This document shows positions 48,901 to 61,600 of a stretch of 64,000 nucleotides of DNA, piece by piece; the stretch's first letter is position 1, and every line of letters starts with the position of its first letter. The notes beneath the pieces were generated by a model. It made no database searches, was not told the origin of the DNA, and saw only the letters and a program-made list of their open reading frames with translations. Source of the stretch: Cymbidium sinense (Eukaryota; Streptophyta; Magnoliopsida; Asparagales; Orchidaceae); assembly GCA_021442155.1 (NCBI GenBank), contig CM038214.1, positions 137,182,040-137,246,039 on the forward strand. Reading direction: 5' to 3'. The position numbers and the translations under genes were made by a program.

Positions 48901-49769
48901 TTGGGTTGGATTGGAAGTTGGCTCAAATGAGTCCTTTAGATCACTTTGGGTCAATTGGTTTAGTTTTGGTTTGATTCAAGTTTAGTTGAACTTATATATG
49001 AGTCATAGATTGAAATATAAATTCAACGACAATCAATTTGGAGTCCAATGGGTTTTGGCTCAATTTAAAGTTTTAAGTCAAAAGGGCTAAGTTAGGCTTG
49101 ACTTGGGTTGACTTGAATTTGGTTTGATGATTGTAGGATTTATTTATATTTGGATAAATGATTGAATGAATGATTGATTCAAGAGAAAATCCATTGGTTT
49201 TGACTTGATTTGGATATAATTTGGCAAAGTCCAAAGAATTGGCTTAAAGGGCTTAGATTGAGTTTGGATTTGATTTTCGATATAGTTTTGGTCATTTGAA
49301 TTGAGTTCATTTATATTTTGAATATAAATGAAGGAATAATTGATTTATAAAGAGATCAATTGAGTTTTGATTTGGTCTAAGGAGTTTTGGCTAAACTTAT
49401 GAATATGGTTCATATGGCTTAGAAGGGTCTTAGGATTTGAATTTGATTTTGGGTTTCAACCATTTGGAGTCAAATTTTGAAATTAGATTTGGAATTTGAA
49501 TTTGAATTTGAGATTTGGTTTGAGAATTGAGTCTGGGTTTGATTTGAGAAAATGTGTATCTAGATTTATTTAGGCTATGGGATAGGTAATTTCCTTAAGC
49601 CCTGAGGTATAGCCTAATCTTATGATTAACACTTCTAAGTCTCTATGCTTAGGTTAAGTGTTCACCTAAGCACAAGAAGTGTCTTATGACTAAGGAGTTC
49701 TTAGTATCTAAAAGTGTCTTAAGTCTAAGGAGAGGAGTTTAAGAGCTCACTCCAAAAGTGAGGTCAACA
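42977..49769 (-). repeat. Nearly complete B-type LTR, minus strand (about 6.8 kb)
   Basis: Reverse complement of the B-type LTR from its first base (TGTTGACC at 49769 on the minus strand) to the equivalent of about 14647, so only the last 260 bp next to the PBS is missing. It keeps the AT hairpin (about 49310-49335), the TTGACC cluster (48500-49100), the TATA box (48156-48163, minus), the donor-like site (47890), the GATC island (47300-47660) and the G-poor block, read here as C-poor (44880-46900). No internal coding region is attached on its 3' side, so it is either a solo LTR or a remnant after deletion. Open frames such as 47226-47498 fall in the GATC island and look spurious. Confidence 0.88.
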
Positions 49770-51111
49770 ATCATCTCATGATGATTATTGCTCATAATGT
49801 TAGGCTTAGGTGAGCTTAGTTCAATCCAATTTGGGTTTGATTAGAATTTGGCTCATAAGGGATACTTTAGGCCACTTTGTATCAAGTGAGCCTAAGTGTG
49901 TCAATTAGCTTGTTCAAGGATTGATTCAAGTTTGGTTGAACTCATATATAGACTTATGATTGAAATATAAATCTATTTGCAAGTGATTTTGAGTCAAATG
50001 GGTTTTGATTCATTTAATAATTTCAAGTTCAAAGGGTGAAAATGAGTTTGATTTGGGTTTGATTTTTGGATTTAGTTTTGGTTTAATGATTGAAGTTTAT
50101 ATTTATATTTGGATTCATGATTGAAGGATTGATTGAAACATAAGGAAAAAATCAAGGCTTTGGCTTGATTTTAGTTTGATTTGGCTTCAAGAATTTGACT
50201 TGAAAGGCTTAGATTAAATTTTGGTTGAATTTGGATTTGAGTTTTGAATTTAGTTTTGGTTAATTAAATTTATATTTCATTTATATTTGTGAATATAAAT
50301 GAGAATATAAATGGGTTATGAGAAAATTTCTTGAATTTGAGTTGATTTAGATTTGATTTGAGCTAAGTCCATGAGATGGAATCAAAGGGACTTAAGAAAG
50401 ATTTTTGAACTTGGAATTGAGTTTTGGATTTATTTTTGGTTATTTGAATTTATGTTTCATTCATATTTGTGAATATAAATGAGAATATAAATGGGTTATG
50501 AGAAAATTTCTTGAGTTTTAATTGATTTAGATTTGATTTGAGCTCAGTCCATAAGATGGAATCAAAGGGACTTAGGAAAGATTTTTGAACTTTGAATTGA
50601 GTTTTGGATTTAGTTTTGGTTATTTGAATTTATATTTCATTTATATTTGTGAATATAAATGAGAATATAAATGGATTATAGAAAATTTCTTGAGTTTGAA
50701 TTGATTTAGATTTGATTTGAGCTAAGTCCATAAGATGGGATCAAAGAGGCTTAGGAAAGATTTTAGAATTTGGAATTCAATCATGGGTTTCTATCATTTG
50801 GAATTGATTCATGATTTAAGAAAATTCATTGGAATTGATTTTAGGTTTGTTTTGGTATTGAAGTTGATTTAAGTTCAAGGTTGATTTCAATTTGGAGTTT
50901 GACTTGAAAGAAAGAAGTGAGGATTTGGTTCAAGCTATAGGGTAGGCAAATTTTCCTAACACCCCTAAGGCATGACCTATTCTTATGGCTAACTCTTCTA
51001 AGTCTCTAGGGTTAGGTTAAGTGTTCACCTAAACTAGAAGTGTCTTAAGACTAAGGAACCCTATGTGTAAGATGGAGAGGTTGAGAGCTTATTCTAAAAA
51101 TGAGGTCAACA
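49770..51111 (-). repeat. LTR fragment (A/C subtype), minus strand
   Basis: Reverse complement of the first 1.5 kb of the subtype at 34146. It ends in TGAGGTCAACA at 51101-51111, which is the LTR's first bases on the minus strand. It contains three units of the 180-bp hairpin repeat (50270-50700). On its right it directly joins reverse-transcriptase sequence of element C, so the LTR tip lies inside a pol gene. Confidence 0.88.
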
Positions 51112-51114
51112 ACG

Positions 51115-51850
51115 TTGCAGTCCACAAACTAGCAATAGAACCTAATGTTAACCCTATCAAGCAGGCTCCTAGATGCATGTGATTAGAAATTGAACAACGG
51201 TCACTTCTAAAATCAAGAAACAGATCGATGTCAGCTTTATCAAGGAATAAAAATATCACACCTGGTTGGCCAGTGTCATCCCAGTTAAGAAAAAGAATGG
51301 TCAAATTATATGCGTCAATTTTAGGGATCTGAACAAGGCATGTCCTAAGGATAAATTTCCACTTCCTATACCAGAGCTAATAGTGGACATTGCCTCATCT
51401 CATTTAGTATTCTTTTTTATGGATGGGTCATCTAGCTACAAACAAATCAAGATGGCCTTCGAGGATGAAAGAAACACTGCTTTTTGAACCCCGATCGGAA
51501 TCTATTGTTATAAGGTCATGCCGACCTTAAAATCGGTACTACATACCAGCAATCCATGACTCATATTTTCAATGAACTCATTAATCATCAAGTTGAATGC
51601 TATCTTGATGATCTAGTAGTCAAATGCAAAGAAAAGGAAGACCATATCTTTGACTTGAGAGTAGTTTTTGAACGGTTAAGATAATTTAACCTCAAAATGA
51701 ATCTCTAAGTGTGTATTTGGAGAAGCTTCAGAGGAATTCCTTAGATTTGTTGTCTAACACCAGAGAATAGAGATCGACCTAGAGAAGATCAAGACTATCT
51801 TAGAAATACAACCCCATAAAAGTCTAACTCAACTCAGATCATTTCAAGGG
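51115..51850 (+). pseudogene. pol: Reverse transcriptase of element C
   Basis: Starts at the equivalent of 6832 in element A (VHKLAIDP block). The frame 51266-51487 has VIPVKKKNGQI, DFRDLNKACPKDKFPLPIPE and FMDGSS. It ends in a TGA at 51485-51487, the same codon that is TGA in element A. After small indels the catalytic box YLDD is intact at 51601-51612, followed by the fingers-to-thumb segment (VVFERL, about 51660-51685). The RT copies genomic RNA to DNA, and both Asp of the YxDD are kept only in this copy, but stops and frame breaks still disable it. Confidence 0.9.
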
Positions 51851-51853
51851 TGG

Positions 51854-52410
51854 TTGGCATATCTAAGATGCTTTATATCCAACTTATCAAGAAGATGCCA
51901 GCCATTCACAGCACTTGTCAAAAAGGACACCAAGTTCAAGTGGGATGACAAGTGTCAGTATGCCTTCAAAGACATCAAGCACTACCTGATGATGTCATTT
52001 GTTCTAGCAGCCCCTATCCCAAGCAAGCCATTGATCCTCTACGCTACTACATTAGATGACTCCCTTAGTGCTTTGCTGGCTCAAACCAATGACGAAGGAA
52101 AAGAAAATGCTCTCTACTACCTTAATCATCATCTAATTCCTCCTGAGGTAAACTACCCACCTATTGAGAAACACTACCTAGCTTTAATCTTTGCATTCCA
52201 AAAGCTACGCACTATAAGCTTTCTCACAAGGTGAATCTGATCTCTAGAATCAATCCACTATAATATCTTATGACATGGCCAAAGTTATTTGGATGGTTGG
52301 AACGATGGTCCATGATTTTGTCGCAGTTTGACATCACATTCATACCCCTCTGTGCGGTGAAAGGACATGCACTAGATTTCTTAGCAAAGACACCCACTTC
52401 CTACTGATTC
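51854..52410 (+). pseudogene. pol: RT connection and first RNase H of element C
   Basis: The 126-residue frame begins with YLRCFISNLSRRCQPFTALV, the conserved RT-thumb end, then FKWDDKCQYAFKDIK. It continues into the Ty3-type RNase H (PLILYATTLDDSLSALLAQ, ENALYYLNHHLI, NYPPIEKHYLALIFAFQKLR). After about 52234 the frame is lost, but the tether segment with AVKGHAL is readable near 52355-52380. Within the Ty3/gypsy family this RNase H is followed by integrase; here a second RNase H comes first. Confidence 0.9.
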
Positions 52411-52439
52411 TTTGCTTAGTGATGACCTCCCTGATGAAC

Positions 52440-52890
52440 AAATCATGAACTTAGGGGATACAAGCATTGGGAGATGTATTTTGATGGTGTGGCTTCCTCT
52501 CAAAAAGGAGAAGAACCACGATCTACTCTTCAAGGAAAGGCAGAGGTAGAAATAATCCTCCTAACTCTGGACAGCGATGTGATGAGATTCTCATATCATC
52601 TGTCCAATCCATGCACCAACAATGAAGCTAAATATGAGGCTTTAATTGTTGATCTGGAGTTAGTCATTACAATATGTGTCCAGAGCATCAACATCTTTGG
52701 GGATTCTCAGCTCATCATCAACCAAATTATTGGGTCCTACAAAGTTCTGAAACCAAAACTTCATCATTACCATAAGTACACTATAGAGTTGTTGGCTCAA
52801 ATCCTAGAGGTTGCTATCTACAAGATTCTTTGATGAGATAATACTATAGCAGATGCATTGGCCAAGCTCGCCAAGGAGTTGGCATGCCAG
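52440..52890 (+). pseudogene. pol: Second (archaeal-type) RNase H of element C
   Basis: The 119-residue frame from 52474 starts MYFDGVASS (first catalytic Asp at residue 4), has CTNNEAKYEAL (catalytic Glu) and IFGDSQLIINQI (second Asp). After two adjacent TGA stops at about 52831-52836 it ends in the same frame with the TIADALAKLAKEL helix that holds the fourth acidic residue. This additional RNase H is a hallmark of the Tat lineage of plant Ty3/gypsy elements. The four acidic positions survive, so apart from the paired stops it is the least damaged domain of the window. Confidence 0.92.
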
Positions 52891-54240
52891 AAGATGAGTA
52901 CATTCTAATAAGGGTACAAAATAGATAAGTTTTATCCCTTATTAATGCTGAACTCATCGAGAGACTCTCTCTTGAAGGGGAGATTTATGTTGCCAAAGAG
53001 GACGATGAGTCAGATTGGAGGCAGCCATTCATGGATTACCTAAACACAAGCAAACTACCTCAAGAGAAGTCGTTAGCCCATCAGGTGAAACAGAGAGCTC
53101 TCTCCTATGCCCTCATGGGTGGCACCTTGTGTCGATGGTCTTTCGATCATATATGGTTATGTTGCTTAGCCAAACACGAAGCCCATAAGATTACAACCGA
53201 GGTACATTTAGGCTTATGAGAAGCACACCAGTCTGATCTGAAGATGAAAGCCAAGATCAAAAGATGAGGATACTACTGGCCGTCGATGATTACAAACTGC
53301 ATGGACGTGGCTAGGAGATGCCACTAATGTGCAGGTGGTCCTGCATCAACCACCCAACAATCTACATCCTACTTTAGCCTCATGGCCATTTGAGTGTTAG
53401 GGCACTAACATAGTGGATCTGATTGATCCTTCTTCTTCCAAGGGTCACTGATTCATTCTAGTTGCTACCGGCTATTTTTCCAAGTGGGCGGAGGCAATCC
53501 CATTTAGAGAGATCACAACTCAGCATGTGCTCCAATTTTTTAAGAACCATATCGTATATAGGTTCGAGGTACCTCGATGAATTATATTTGATAATGGTAT
53601 TGCATTCAAGAGAACCAAAATCAATAACTTTGCCCTGAGACACGATAGATTGGAGATATTCCATCATCTACTAACCAAGGGAAAATGGTCAAGCAGAAGC
53701 AATCAACAAAACTCTCATCCAAATATTAAAGAAGACACTTTACGACAACAAGCGGCAATGGCATGAGCAGTTGGTTGAAGCCTTGTAGGCCTATCGCACC
53801 ACATACAGAACTCCAACTCAATCTAGCCCATTCTCCTAAGTGTATGGGTCAGAAGCCATTCTACCATTAGAAGTCCAACTCCCATCACTAAGGATAGCTG
53901 TGGGTAGTAAAATAAAAAAAGAGTAGAATGCCAAGCTGCGGTTGGAAGAGCTCGAAGGTTTGGAGGAAAGATGCCTCAAGGCATGCTAGAACCTCAAGTT
54001 ATACAAAGTCAAAATGATTCAAACTCATAATAAGTTGGTCCATCCAAGAGATTTTCAAGTAGGAGAGCTTGTTTTAGTTCTAAGAAGACCAATTGTTGTC
54101 CATCGAAAGATGGGAGGCAAGCTTAAACTCACTTGGGAAGGCCCTTTTGCCATATAGAAGGTCTACCAAGGAGGATCTTATCAACTCATAAAAGGAGAGC
54201 CATATGCTTCCAATCAATTCTCTACCTAAAAAAAAATATT
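52891..54240 (+). pseudogene. int: Integrase of element C, inactivated
   Basis: The N-terminal part (52950-53220) includes the open piece 53031-53219 with HQVKQRALSYALMGGTL. The HHCC zinc finger is partly readable (VHLGL, then AHQ across a stop, and ARRCH near 53310-53325). In the core, WPFE(stop)GTNIVDL at about 53385-53420 shows the first catalytic Asp changed to Asn. The second Asp (FDNG, about 53588) and the glutamate (QAEAINKTL, about 53690) remain. W codons changed to TAG occur at about 53398 and 53788, and TGA occurs in the IIFDNG lead-in. The C-terminal part runs to the KKYYP-like end at about 54245. No chromodomain. Confidence 0.9.
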
Positions 54241-56280
54241 ATCCATAAGTCTTTTGAAAATAATCAACAAAACTTCTTTTTATATCAAAGTCTACCTCTT
54301 ATGTGTTATAAATATCTTTTGCTTATGAATCTCCCATGTGTTTAGGGTAGATGTAAGAGAACCCAAGCGATCCTATCCCTCCACAAAACAAATACAAACA
54401 ATGTGCTACTGTTAGTGAGAGAGGCACTTATTCAACTAGCACAACTAAGTTAGGTATAAGAGAACCTGCACATCCTTTTCTTGTGAGTCACTCGACAAGC
54501 TGAGGATAGGTGTAAGAGAACCCAATTGACATCTTATTCCATTTTTTCACATCCAAACAAACAAATATCTTCTATCTTGAGCTACTTTATGTGGGAGCAA
54601 GTCTGTGGTCCTTTCACTCATTAGTTGCCCAAGATGGGCTGATATATCACCTGTTAGTATACCCAAAGGTCATTTGTCGCGATGTGATTTCCGTGCTTTT
54701 CTTACTTGATCACTACACCAATGATACATTGTTAGTTTGGTAAGTCTTACCCAGCATCCGCACTACCCTGTTGACTTTGTTTAAAGAGCCTTCATGCTTT
54801 CTTCTTGAACTAGCCATCATGTACTACCTCAAGTATCTTTTGAGGGTTTTAAGTCCCGGGTTCCTTTTGACCACTTCAAGCTTGAGTTTAGTCCTTATAA
54901 GCTCCTTCTGATTCCTCAGTGTAGGTCCATGCAAACATAAAACAAATAAAATATATCTTTTCTTGTGGATTAGGAATTCAAGCCCCTTCCCAAGCAGGCA
55001 TCCTATCTTTAGGACAATGTCAAAACTCCTATAGAATTTCTGACTACTTTGAGTTGAGTCTCGGTTGGCACTCTTGTGCCTTAGTCGGGTTCAACTTATC
55101 GTGCCACCAACGAGTCACCACCGGTCATCTTTGCTTTGAAAGATATAAGTATATTATGCGTTCTTTCCAGCACGACCGTTGTAAATCGACGGGCAGCCTT
55201 AGGTCGGGTCTGATTTATTGCGCAAGCGATCGATCACCCCAATGGTTCCTTATTTTATGAAAATGTGAGTCCCCGTGCTTTCTTCCTAACTTGACCATTG
55301 CAAACCAAAAGGCACCCCTTTGGTTGGTTAGTTCTACCTCACGACTGGTAGACTATCCCTTTGGATTTGTAAATCTAAGATAGGTCTAGGGTGATATTAG
55401 CCCCTTCTTAGTGGATCCATCGCAAATCGATGGGATCCATCAAATTAAAACAAATTTAATTCAATCAAATGGCATTATCTTACTTACCAAGTTGATATAA
55501 GTCCCCTGAGGCATTCATTCAGAGTCACCTTGGTTGATGCATATTCATGATCACCCGGGGTTGTCCCTCACTTTTGGAGATGTAAGTCATACGCTTTCTC
55601 CTACACTACCATTGTACAAAAGGCAACCCTTAGGTCAAAATGTTTTACCATGTGGTCGGTGGACTATCCCTTTGGATTGGTAAATTTGAGATAGACCAAG
55701 GCCGACATAGCCCTTCTTTCAATCAATCCATCGCAGTCGGTCCATCTCAAAATCCAAAACTTAAATAAACAATCAATCAATTTCTCCCGATGACATCAAC
55801 CATCCCGACTTCCCCAGTGGAGTCAATTAAATGTAATTCAAACTTGCATTCCCCAGTGAGTGCCCTTAAAAGAAATTTAAACCATATTATCCTAGTGGAT
55901 AACCTGAACCTGCTTCCCTAATGGAAGGTTCATGCATCTATCTTAGGTGGATTATACATACTAATCCCCAGCGGGTACTCTACCCAAATCATACATTGCA
56001 TCCAAATCCAAGCCTCTTATCCCTAGTGGATAACTTGAACTTGCTTCCCTAGTGGATGGTTCACATGCTTAATCCCTTGCCGGATCCATTCTTCCTCCCT
56101 TATGCTTTTGTCCTGAGTGGAGTTGCATTGCACTAAGAGTGATTCCTTCTACACCTTGAGTTTAGGAGTAGATCATTTATGTTAGTGCTTACAATCCTTT
56201 GGACGTTGTTGATCGTCTCGGTCAACACCAATACGTGTAGTGTGCATTGTCAGTCACACCACACCTATTGGGTGCCCCTT
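54241..56280 (+). repeat. 3' non-coding region of element C
   Basis: Counterpart of 24871-28193 but shorter, with many small deletions. The GTAAGAGAACCCAAG-type repeat occurs about three times (near 54350, 54460 and 54510). The degenerate 330-360-bp units follow, with the CTTTCTTCCTAACTTGACC and GGTAGACTATCCCTTTGG landmarks at 55280-55360 and related ones at 54700-55700. The GATAACTTGAACTTGC block (55890-56060) and the paired terminal hairpins (56200-56265) end it. No coding sequence is seen. Confidence 0.85.
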
Positions 56281-59181
56281 TGTTGACCTCAATTTTAGAG
56301 TGAGCTCTCAACTTCCTCATCATAGGTCTAGGACTCTTATAGACACTAAGAGTTCCTTAGTCTTAAGACACTTCTAGTGATTATGTGAACACTTAACCTA
56401 TCCCTAGAGACTTAGAAAAGTTAGCCATAGGAATAGGTTGTGCCTTATGGATTTAGGAAGACTTGCCTACCCTATAGCCCAAACCCAATCCTTGCTTCCT
56501 TCTTCCAAACCAAACCTCAGATTCAAATTCAAATTCTAAAATCAAATCCAACTATCCAATGATTGAAATTCATCACAAAATTCAAATTCCTTCCTAAGCC
56601 CTTTGATTTTATCTTATGGACTTAGCCTTAACCAAATTCAAATCAACCCCAATCCATTTAATTTTCTCAAATCAAATTCAAACTCTAGAATCAATTCCAA
56701 ACTCCAAATGATTGAAACCCATGATTAAATTCAAATTCCAAAATCCTTCCCTAAGCCATATGGACCACCTTCATATGCTTGGCCAAAACTCCTTCAAAAC
56801 AACTCATGCTTGGTTGATTTCTTTATAAATCAATTATTCCTTCATTTATATTTACAAATATAAATGAAATATAAATTCAAACCATTCAAATCAAATCAAA
56901 ATAAATCAAATCAAATCAAAACCAAGTTAGCCCTTTTGACCTACATCCCTAAGCTTAATCAAATTTGCTTCCAAATCACTCCAAACTCAAGTAATTTTCA
57001 TAACTCATTTATATCTTCATTTATATTCACAAATATAAATGAACTATAAATTCAAAAGACCAAAACCAAACTCAAATCAAATCAAATTCCCAATTTTTTT
57101 TTTGCCTAACTTTTGAACTTAGCTAAATGACATCTAAATCAACTCAAAACTCATGGATTTCTTCATGATTCAATCATTCCTTCAATCATTGATCCAAATA
57201 TCAAATATAACATCATCATAATCAAACCAAATCCAAGTCAACCCCAAGTTAAGTTTTTTAGCTTAAAATTATCATATGAACCAAAACTCATTTGGCTCCA
57301 AACCAATTATAATTGGATTTATATTCCAATCTTAAGCTCATATGTGGGTTCAACTAAACTTGAATCAAACCTTGATCAAGCCAATTGACCCATTTAGGCT
57401 CATTTGACCTAAAGTGACCTAAAAGATCCCTTTTAATCCAAGTTCTAATCCAACCCAAATTGGATTGAACTAAGCCCATCCAAACCTCAATCATGATCAA
57501 TCATCATGGGTGATCAACCACCTTGAATTGTCAAACAAAGTCAAATTTAGAATTTCAATTTCGTCAAATGAAACTTCAAATGAAATCTATCAAATTTAAG
57601 CCAAAATTGATCATATCACCATTGATGAAATCAATTGATTCAAAATTGATTGACCAATGGCTCAAGTTCCTAAACCACTTCATTTAAACCATTATTGATT
57701 GAGCCAAAAGTTGACCAATTTGTCAACTTGACCCAACCTAGCCCAAATTAATCTAAAAGGTCAAATTAACCAAAATTCAAATTAATTTCAAATTAAATCA
57801 AACCAAAGCCTATAATCATTTTCAATCATCCAATTGAACTTGACTCAACACCTAACCCAACCCAATTTGGTCAAATTGGTCAAATTGGTCAACTTGACCA
57901 ATTTGACCCTTTTGAATTCAAATGAGTCAAAACCAAACCTAGACCAAACCAATCCAAATTAATTGAACCAAAACATCATAAATCATCATATGAACATAAC
58001 CCAAGCCTTAGTTTGACTGAATTTGACCAATTGGTCAACCCAACCCAACTTAACCCAAATGAACCCATTTTGATCAAATGAAGCCAAATCATTCTAAACC
58101 AACTTATGGGAGCCTAGGACTTAGTCAAACTCGAACCAAGCATGTCCCATTTCATTTCCAAATCATCCCAAAAGCAAAGTGGTCCCCATCAAGGGGATTA
58201 GCCATCAAACCATTGGATTTAAATCTTAAAACTATTAGATCCGATCTAAAAGTCAACTTTTTCATCCCCATGGCCGTTAGCACCCCATGGAACCTTCTCG
58301 ACTCCTAGCTAACCTAACTCACCCTAGGTTGAGGAACTTTGGGAGGTGAGTTGACTCACCTCCAACCCAAACCGAGCACCCATTGGATCTGGACCATGGC
58401 ATCCTTGCACATGGGTCTATGGGCAGCCCCCATCATTCCCCCCATCCCTAGCGTGCCTCCCTGACTTGATGGAGACCAATCTGACGGCCGGACGGTGGTG
58501 AGCTAGTGCAAAACATGTGCACATTGTCGTCCATCAATGATGGGAAATTGAGGGGTATACCCCCTCAATTCAAACATGATTTCACACACACTTGCATCAT
58601 GAGCCCTCCTAGATGAATTTTGAAGCCCCTCAAAGTGTTTGTAAGGATCCCCAAGCCCTCTCCATTCGACATTGCCCATTCCAGAGTAAGGCCAAAATAG
58701 GGCATCCCAATCTAGAGCAATATTCCCCCTATTTTGAAATAAAAACTTCAATTCCTCTTAGCCACACCATCACCATACCCTATCGAAGCCAACCAAACTA
58801 ATTCCCAAGCTCCTAAGTGGCCAGAGGTGTGACTTCAATCGGAGCCGAAGCCTTCGCATGCGTGGATTAGTCAACCGAGCCTCCCACACCAAATCAAGCT
58901 CAAAGCTCCTCAACAGGGCCTCGCCACAACTAGTGAAGCTACTCCTGTTGCATCAGGACATTAGCTCGTGAGGTAATTCCTCAAACCGTAGTAGGGAAAA
59001 GTGGGTTGTGAAAGAAAATTCAAATTTCATGCAAAATTGACTATTGGATGTGTGTGTCTCTCTTCCTCGAAGATATGGGAAGAATTTGGAGATAATCCAA
59101 GCTCGGGTGAGCTCAAATCAAGCGAGGGAAGACAGACAGCATCCGTCTTTCGTCGCTCGCAAATGGAATAGATCACGAGTT

Positions 59182-59207
59182 GTTCATCTCATGTGATTGA
59201 GATGAAC
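59182..59207 (+). repeat. 10-bp perfect hairpin in the LTR
   Basis: Arms GTTCATCTCA (59182-59191) and TGAGATGAAC (59198-59207), loop TGTGAT. It occupies the same place in the LTR layout (after the donor-like site, before a CCCACG segment and the AT block) as the unrelated hairpin at 37393-37433. Confidence 0.8.
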
Positions 59208-61124
59208 AGCTTTAATCAAATCCCACGGTAGAGTCCTCGATTCCCTTCCTGAAACATGAATCGAATCATGCCATCAAATCCCACAGAGAAAATGCTTCCG
59301 CCACCGACTGAGTCGGCGCACAGATGTGACTACTTAAATAGCCAATCCAGTCGCGCCACGTGGAAAGCGCACCACGTCAACCGTCACATTGACCGAATTA
59401 AGGCTTTAATTATGGCTAATTAATTAGTTTTTAATCCTGAAACTTCCTAAAATCATAACTAATTATAGAAAAATCTAAAAAATACAAACTTAGGCTCATT
59501 TTGAAGATATTTTGGAGGAGAATCTAGAAAATTAAAATTAATTGATTTTGAATAGTGATTTTGGCTTAATTAAGGTTTTATCAAAAATATAATTAGCTTA
59601 ATTATATTAAACACTCAATTAATCCCAAATTTTCTATGGATGTTTAGGAGGATGACCTTTGCCTCCCCTATTTTTTTTGAAATTTTATTGATTGCTTAAT
59701 TAGAAAATCATTTGATTAAGACCTAATCACTCTCTTAATCTAATTAATTATAATTAAAGAATGAACAGTAACTTGATTAATCATTTAAACATAATTATTT
59801 ATGTTGAACAGTAAGATCACTTAGGGAATGTGATTGGGGATACTTTTTTTAATTCATTTCCTAAGTCTTATTTATCTTTAAAAATCAAATTAATCAATGG
59901 GTTAATAGAATGATTAATTGATTAATTAAGTGATCAATCTTCAAAATAAAGAAATGAAAATCTAATTGGATGTTTAAATGATTTAGGGATTAGGATTGAG
60001 GCCTTACCCTTGATCCTTTTCCCTAAGTTAATTTCATCATTCAAATTAAAACATAAGCAAAATATTTAATCAATTAAATAAAGGCTTAATGAAATTAAAA
60101 TTAAAAAAATTCAATTCATCCTCACTTAAGCAATCCTTAATTGATCTTGGGTAGCTCCTTGGGTGTTCAATAACCCAAGGTGAGAGATAATGAAATTGTG
60201 GTTGGCTCACATGTGTGAGAAAATCATAAAAGTAATGAAGTGAGATCCCTTAAGCTTAATTAACTATTAATCATAAGCCAATTGCATTAGGCCCCTTTCA
60301 TTTTGAGAAGCATTGTAAATTTATTTTTCATGTGGTTGCATATCATATTGCCTTATTATTAATTAGTTAATTAACTTAAGGTGATATAGGTAAGGGTTAA
60401 TTAATTTATTTAATTCATATCTTAACCTAACTACAACATAAAATTAACTTAAATATTCTTCATTAAACCAAACTAATTCACACATGAGGAAATGTGTTAG
60501 GGTTAGCAAACCCATCTCATATTTCCTAAATAAAATCAAATTCAAAGTTGAAAATGCCTTTAAAAATTTTGGTTTATTCTAAATAGCCTTATTTAATATG
60601 ATTGTCCTTGAAAATTAATTAGGAGTGAATGAAATCATGTGCTTACATTCCTTTATTTCTTTCCAATCATGCTAAATATTGCTTGCCATATGAAATCATG
60701 CATTAATGTCTTTTAATATTAATTAAATAAAATATTTCTTTTATGTCAAATTGCATGTGTTGACTTAAATTAAATGTGTGGCTATTATCTCTATTAAATC
60801 AAAAGCTATTTTCAAAACTTATAAATCAATTATTATAAATGAAATGATGTTAATTATAAATACCAATAAGTTTGCATATGATAATAGTATAAGATGTGTA
60901 ATATGAGGTTCTTTTTTCTTATCTTAATATGGATCCACTTAGGATTTGCAAGTGTATAGTTCATTTTAAAAGAACACAACACTTGCCTAAATCTATTCAT
61001 ATGCATCTCCATGTTAAGACTTAGGAAGGATCTCATATCACACATGTAAATAACATAACCAAACTAAACATAATTTCTTGCACGATTTCCTATTCATGTG
61101 GTTCTTTTTGTACATTCATATGTA

Positions 61125-61600
61125 TTTCAGAAAAGTAATATATTAGTTTGGACATCCCAAGGCTGCGAGACTTTAAGTTGCCCTAAGTAGGTCTTGTACC
61201 TTACGCCTCTGGTGTAGAAAATAATGACACTGCACTCACTTAAAACTCTTATACATATGCATGTATGATGTGGCCAATGAATAAAAAATCATAAAATCAA
61301 ATAAATCCAGTACAACCTTTTGCATGAATTTTTGTATCCTTATAGTTATTCATACATTCACATGTATCTAAGAAAAGTGGTATATTAGTCTGGACATCCT
61401 AGGGCTGTGAGGCTTTAAGTAACCCTAAGTTGATCTTGTACCTTACGCCCCTGGTGTAAAAAATAATGGCATCGTACTCACTTAAATCATTTTATACATG
61501 TGGATGTGTGTTTAGCTAATGGATGAAAAATTCCTCTTTTTCTACATAATAAAAACATGCATCCATATTTTAATCAACAAATAAAACATTTAAATCCAAA
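61125..61600 (+). repeat. Tandem duplication of about 240 bp in the LTR
   Basis: The segment with TATATTAGT(T/C)TGGACATCC, CTTTAAGT and GTCTTGTACCTTACGCC appears at about 61138-61215 and again at about 61379-61455. The LTR at 34146 has it once (about 39190-39270), so it was duplicated in this copy or its lineage and has since diverged. Confidence 0.85.
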
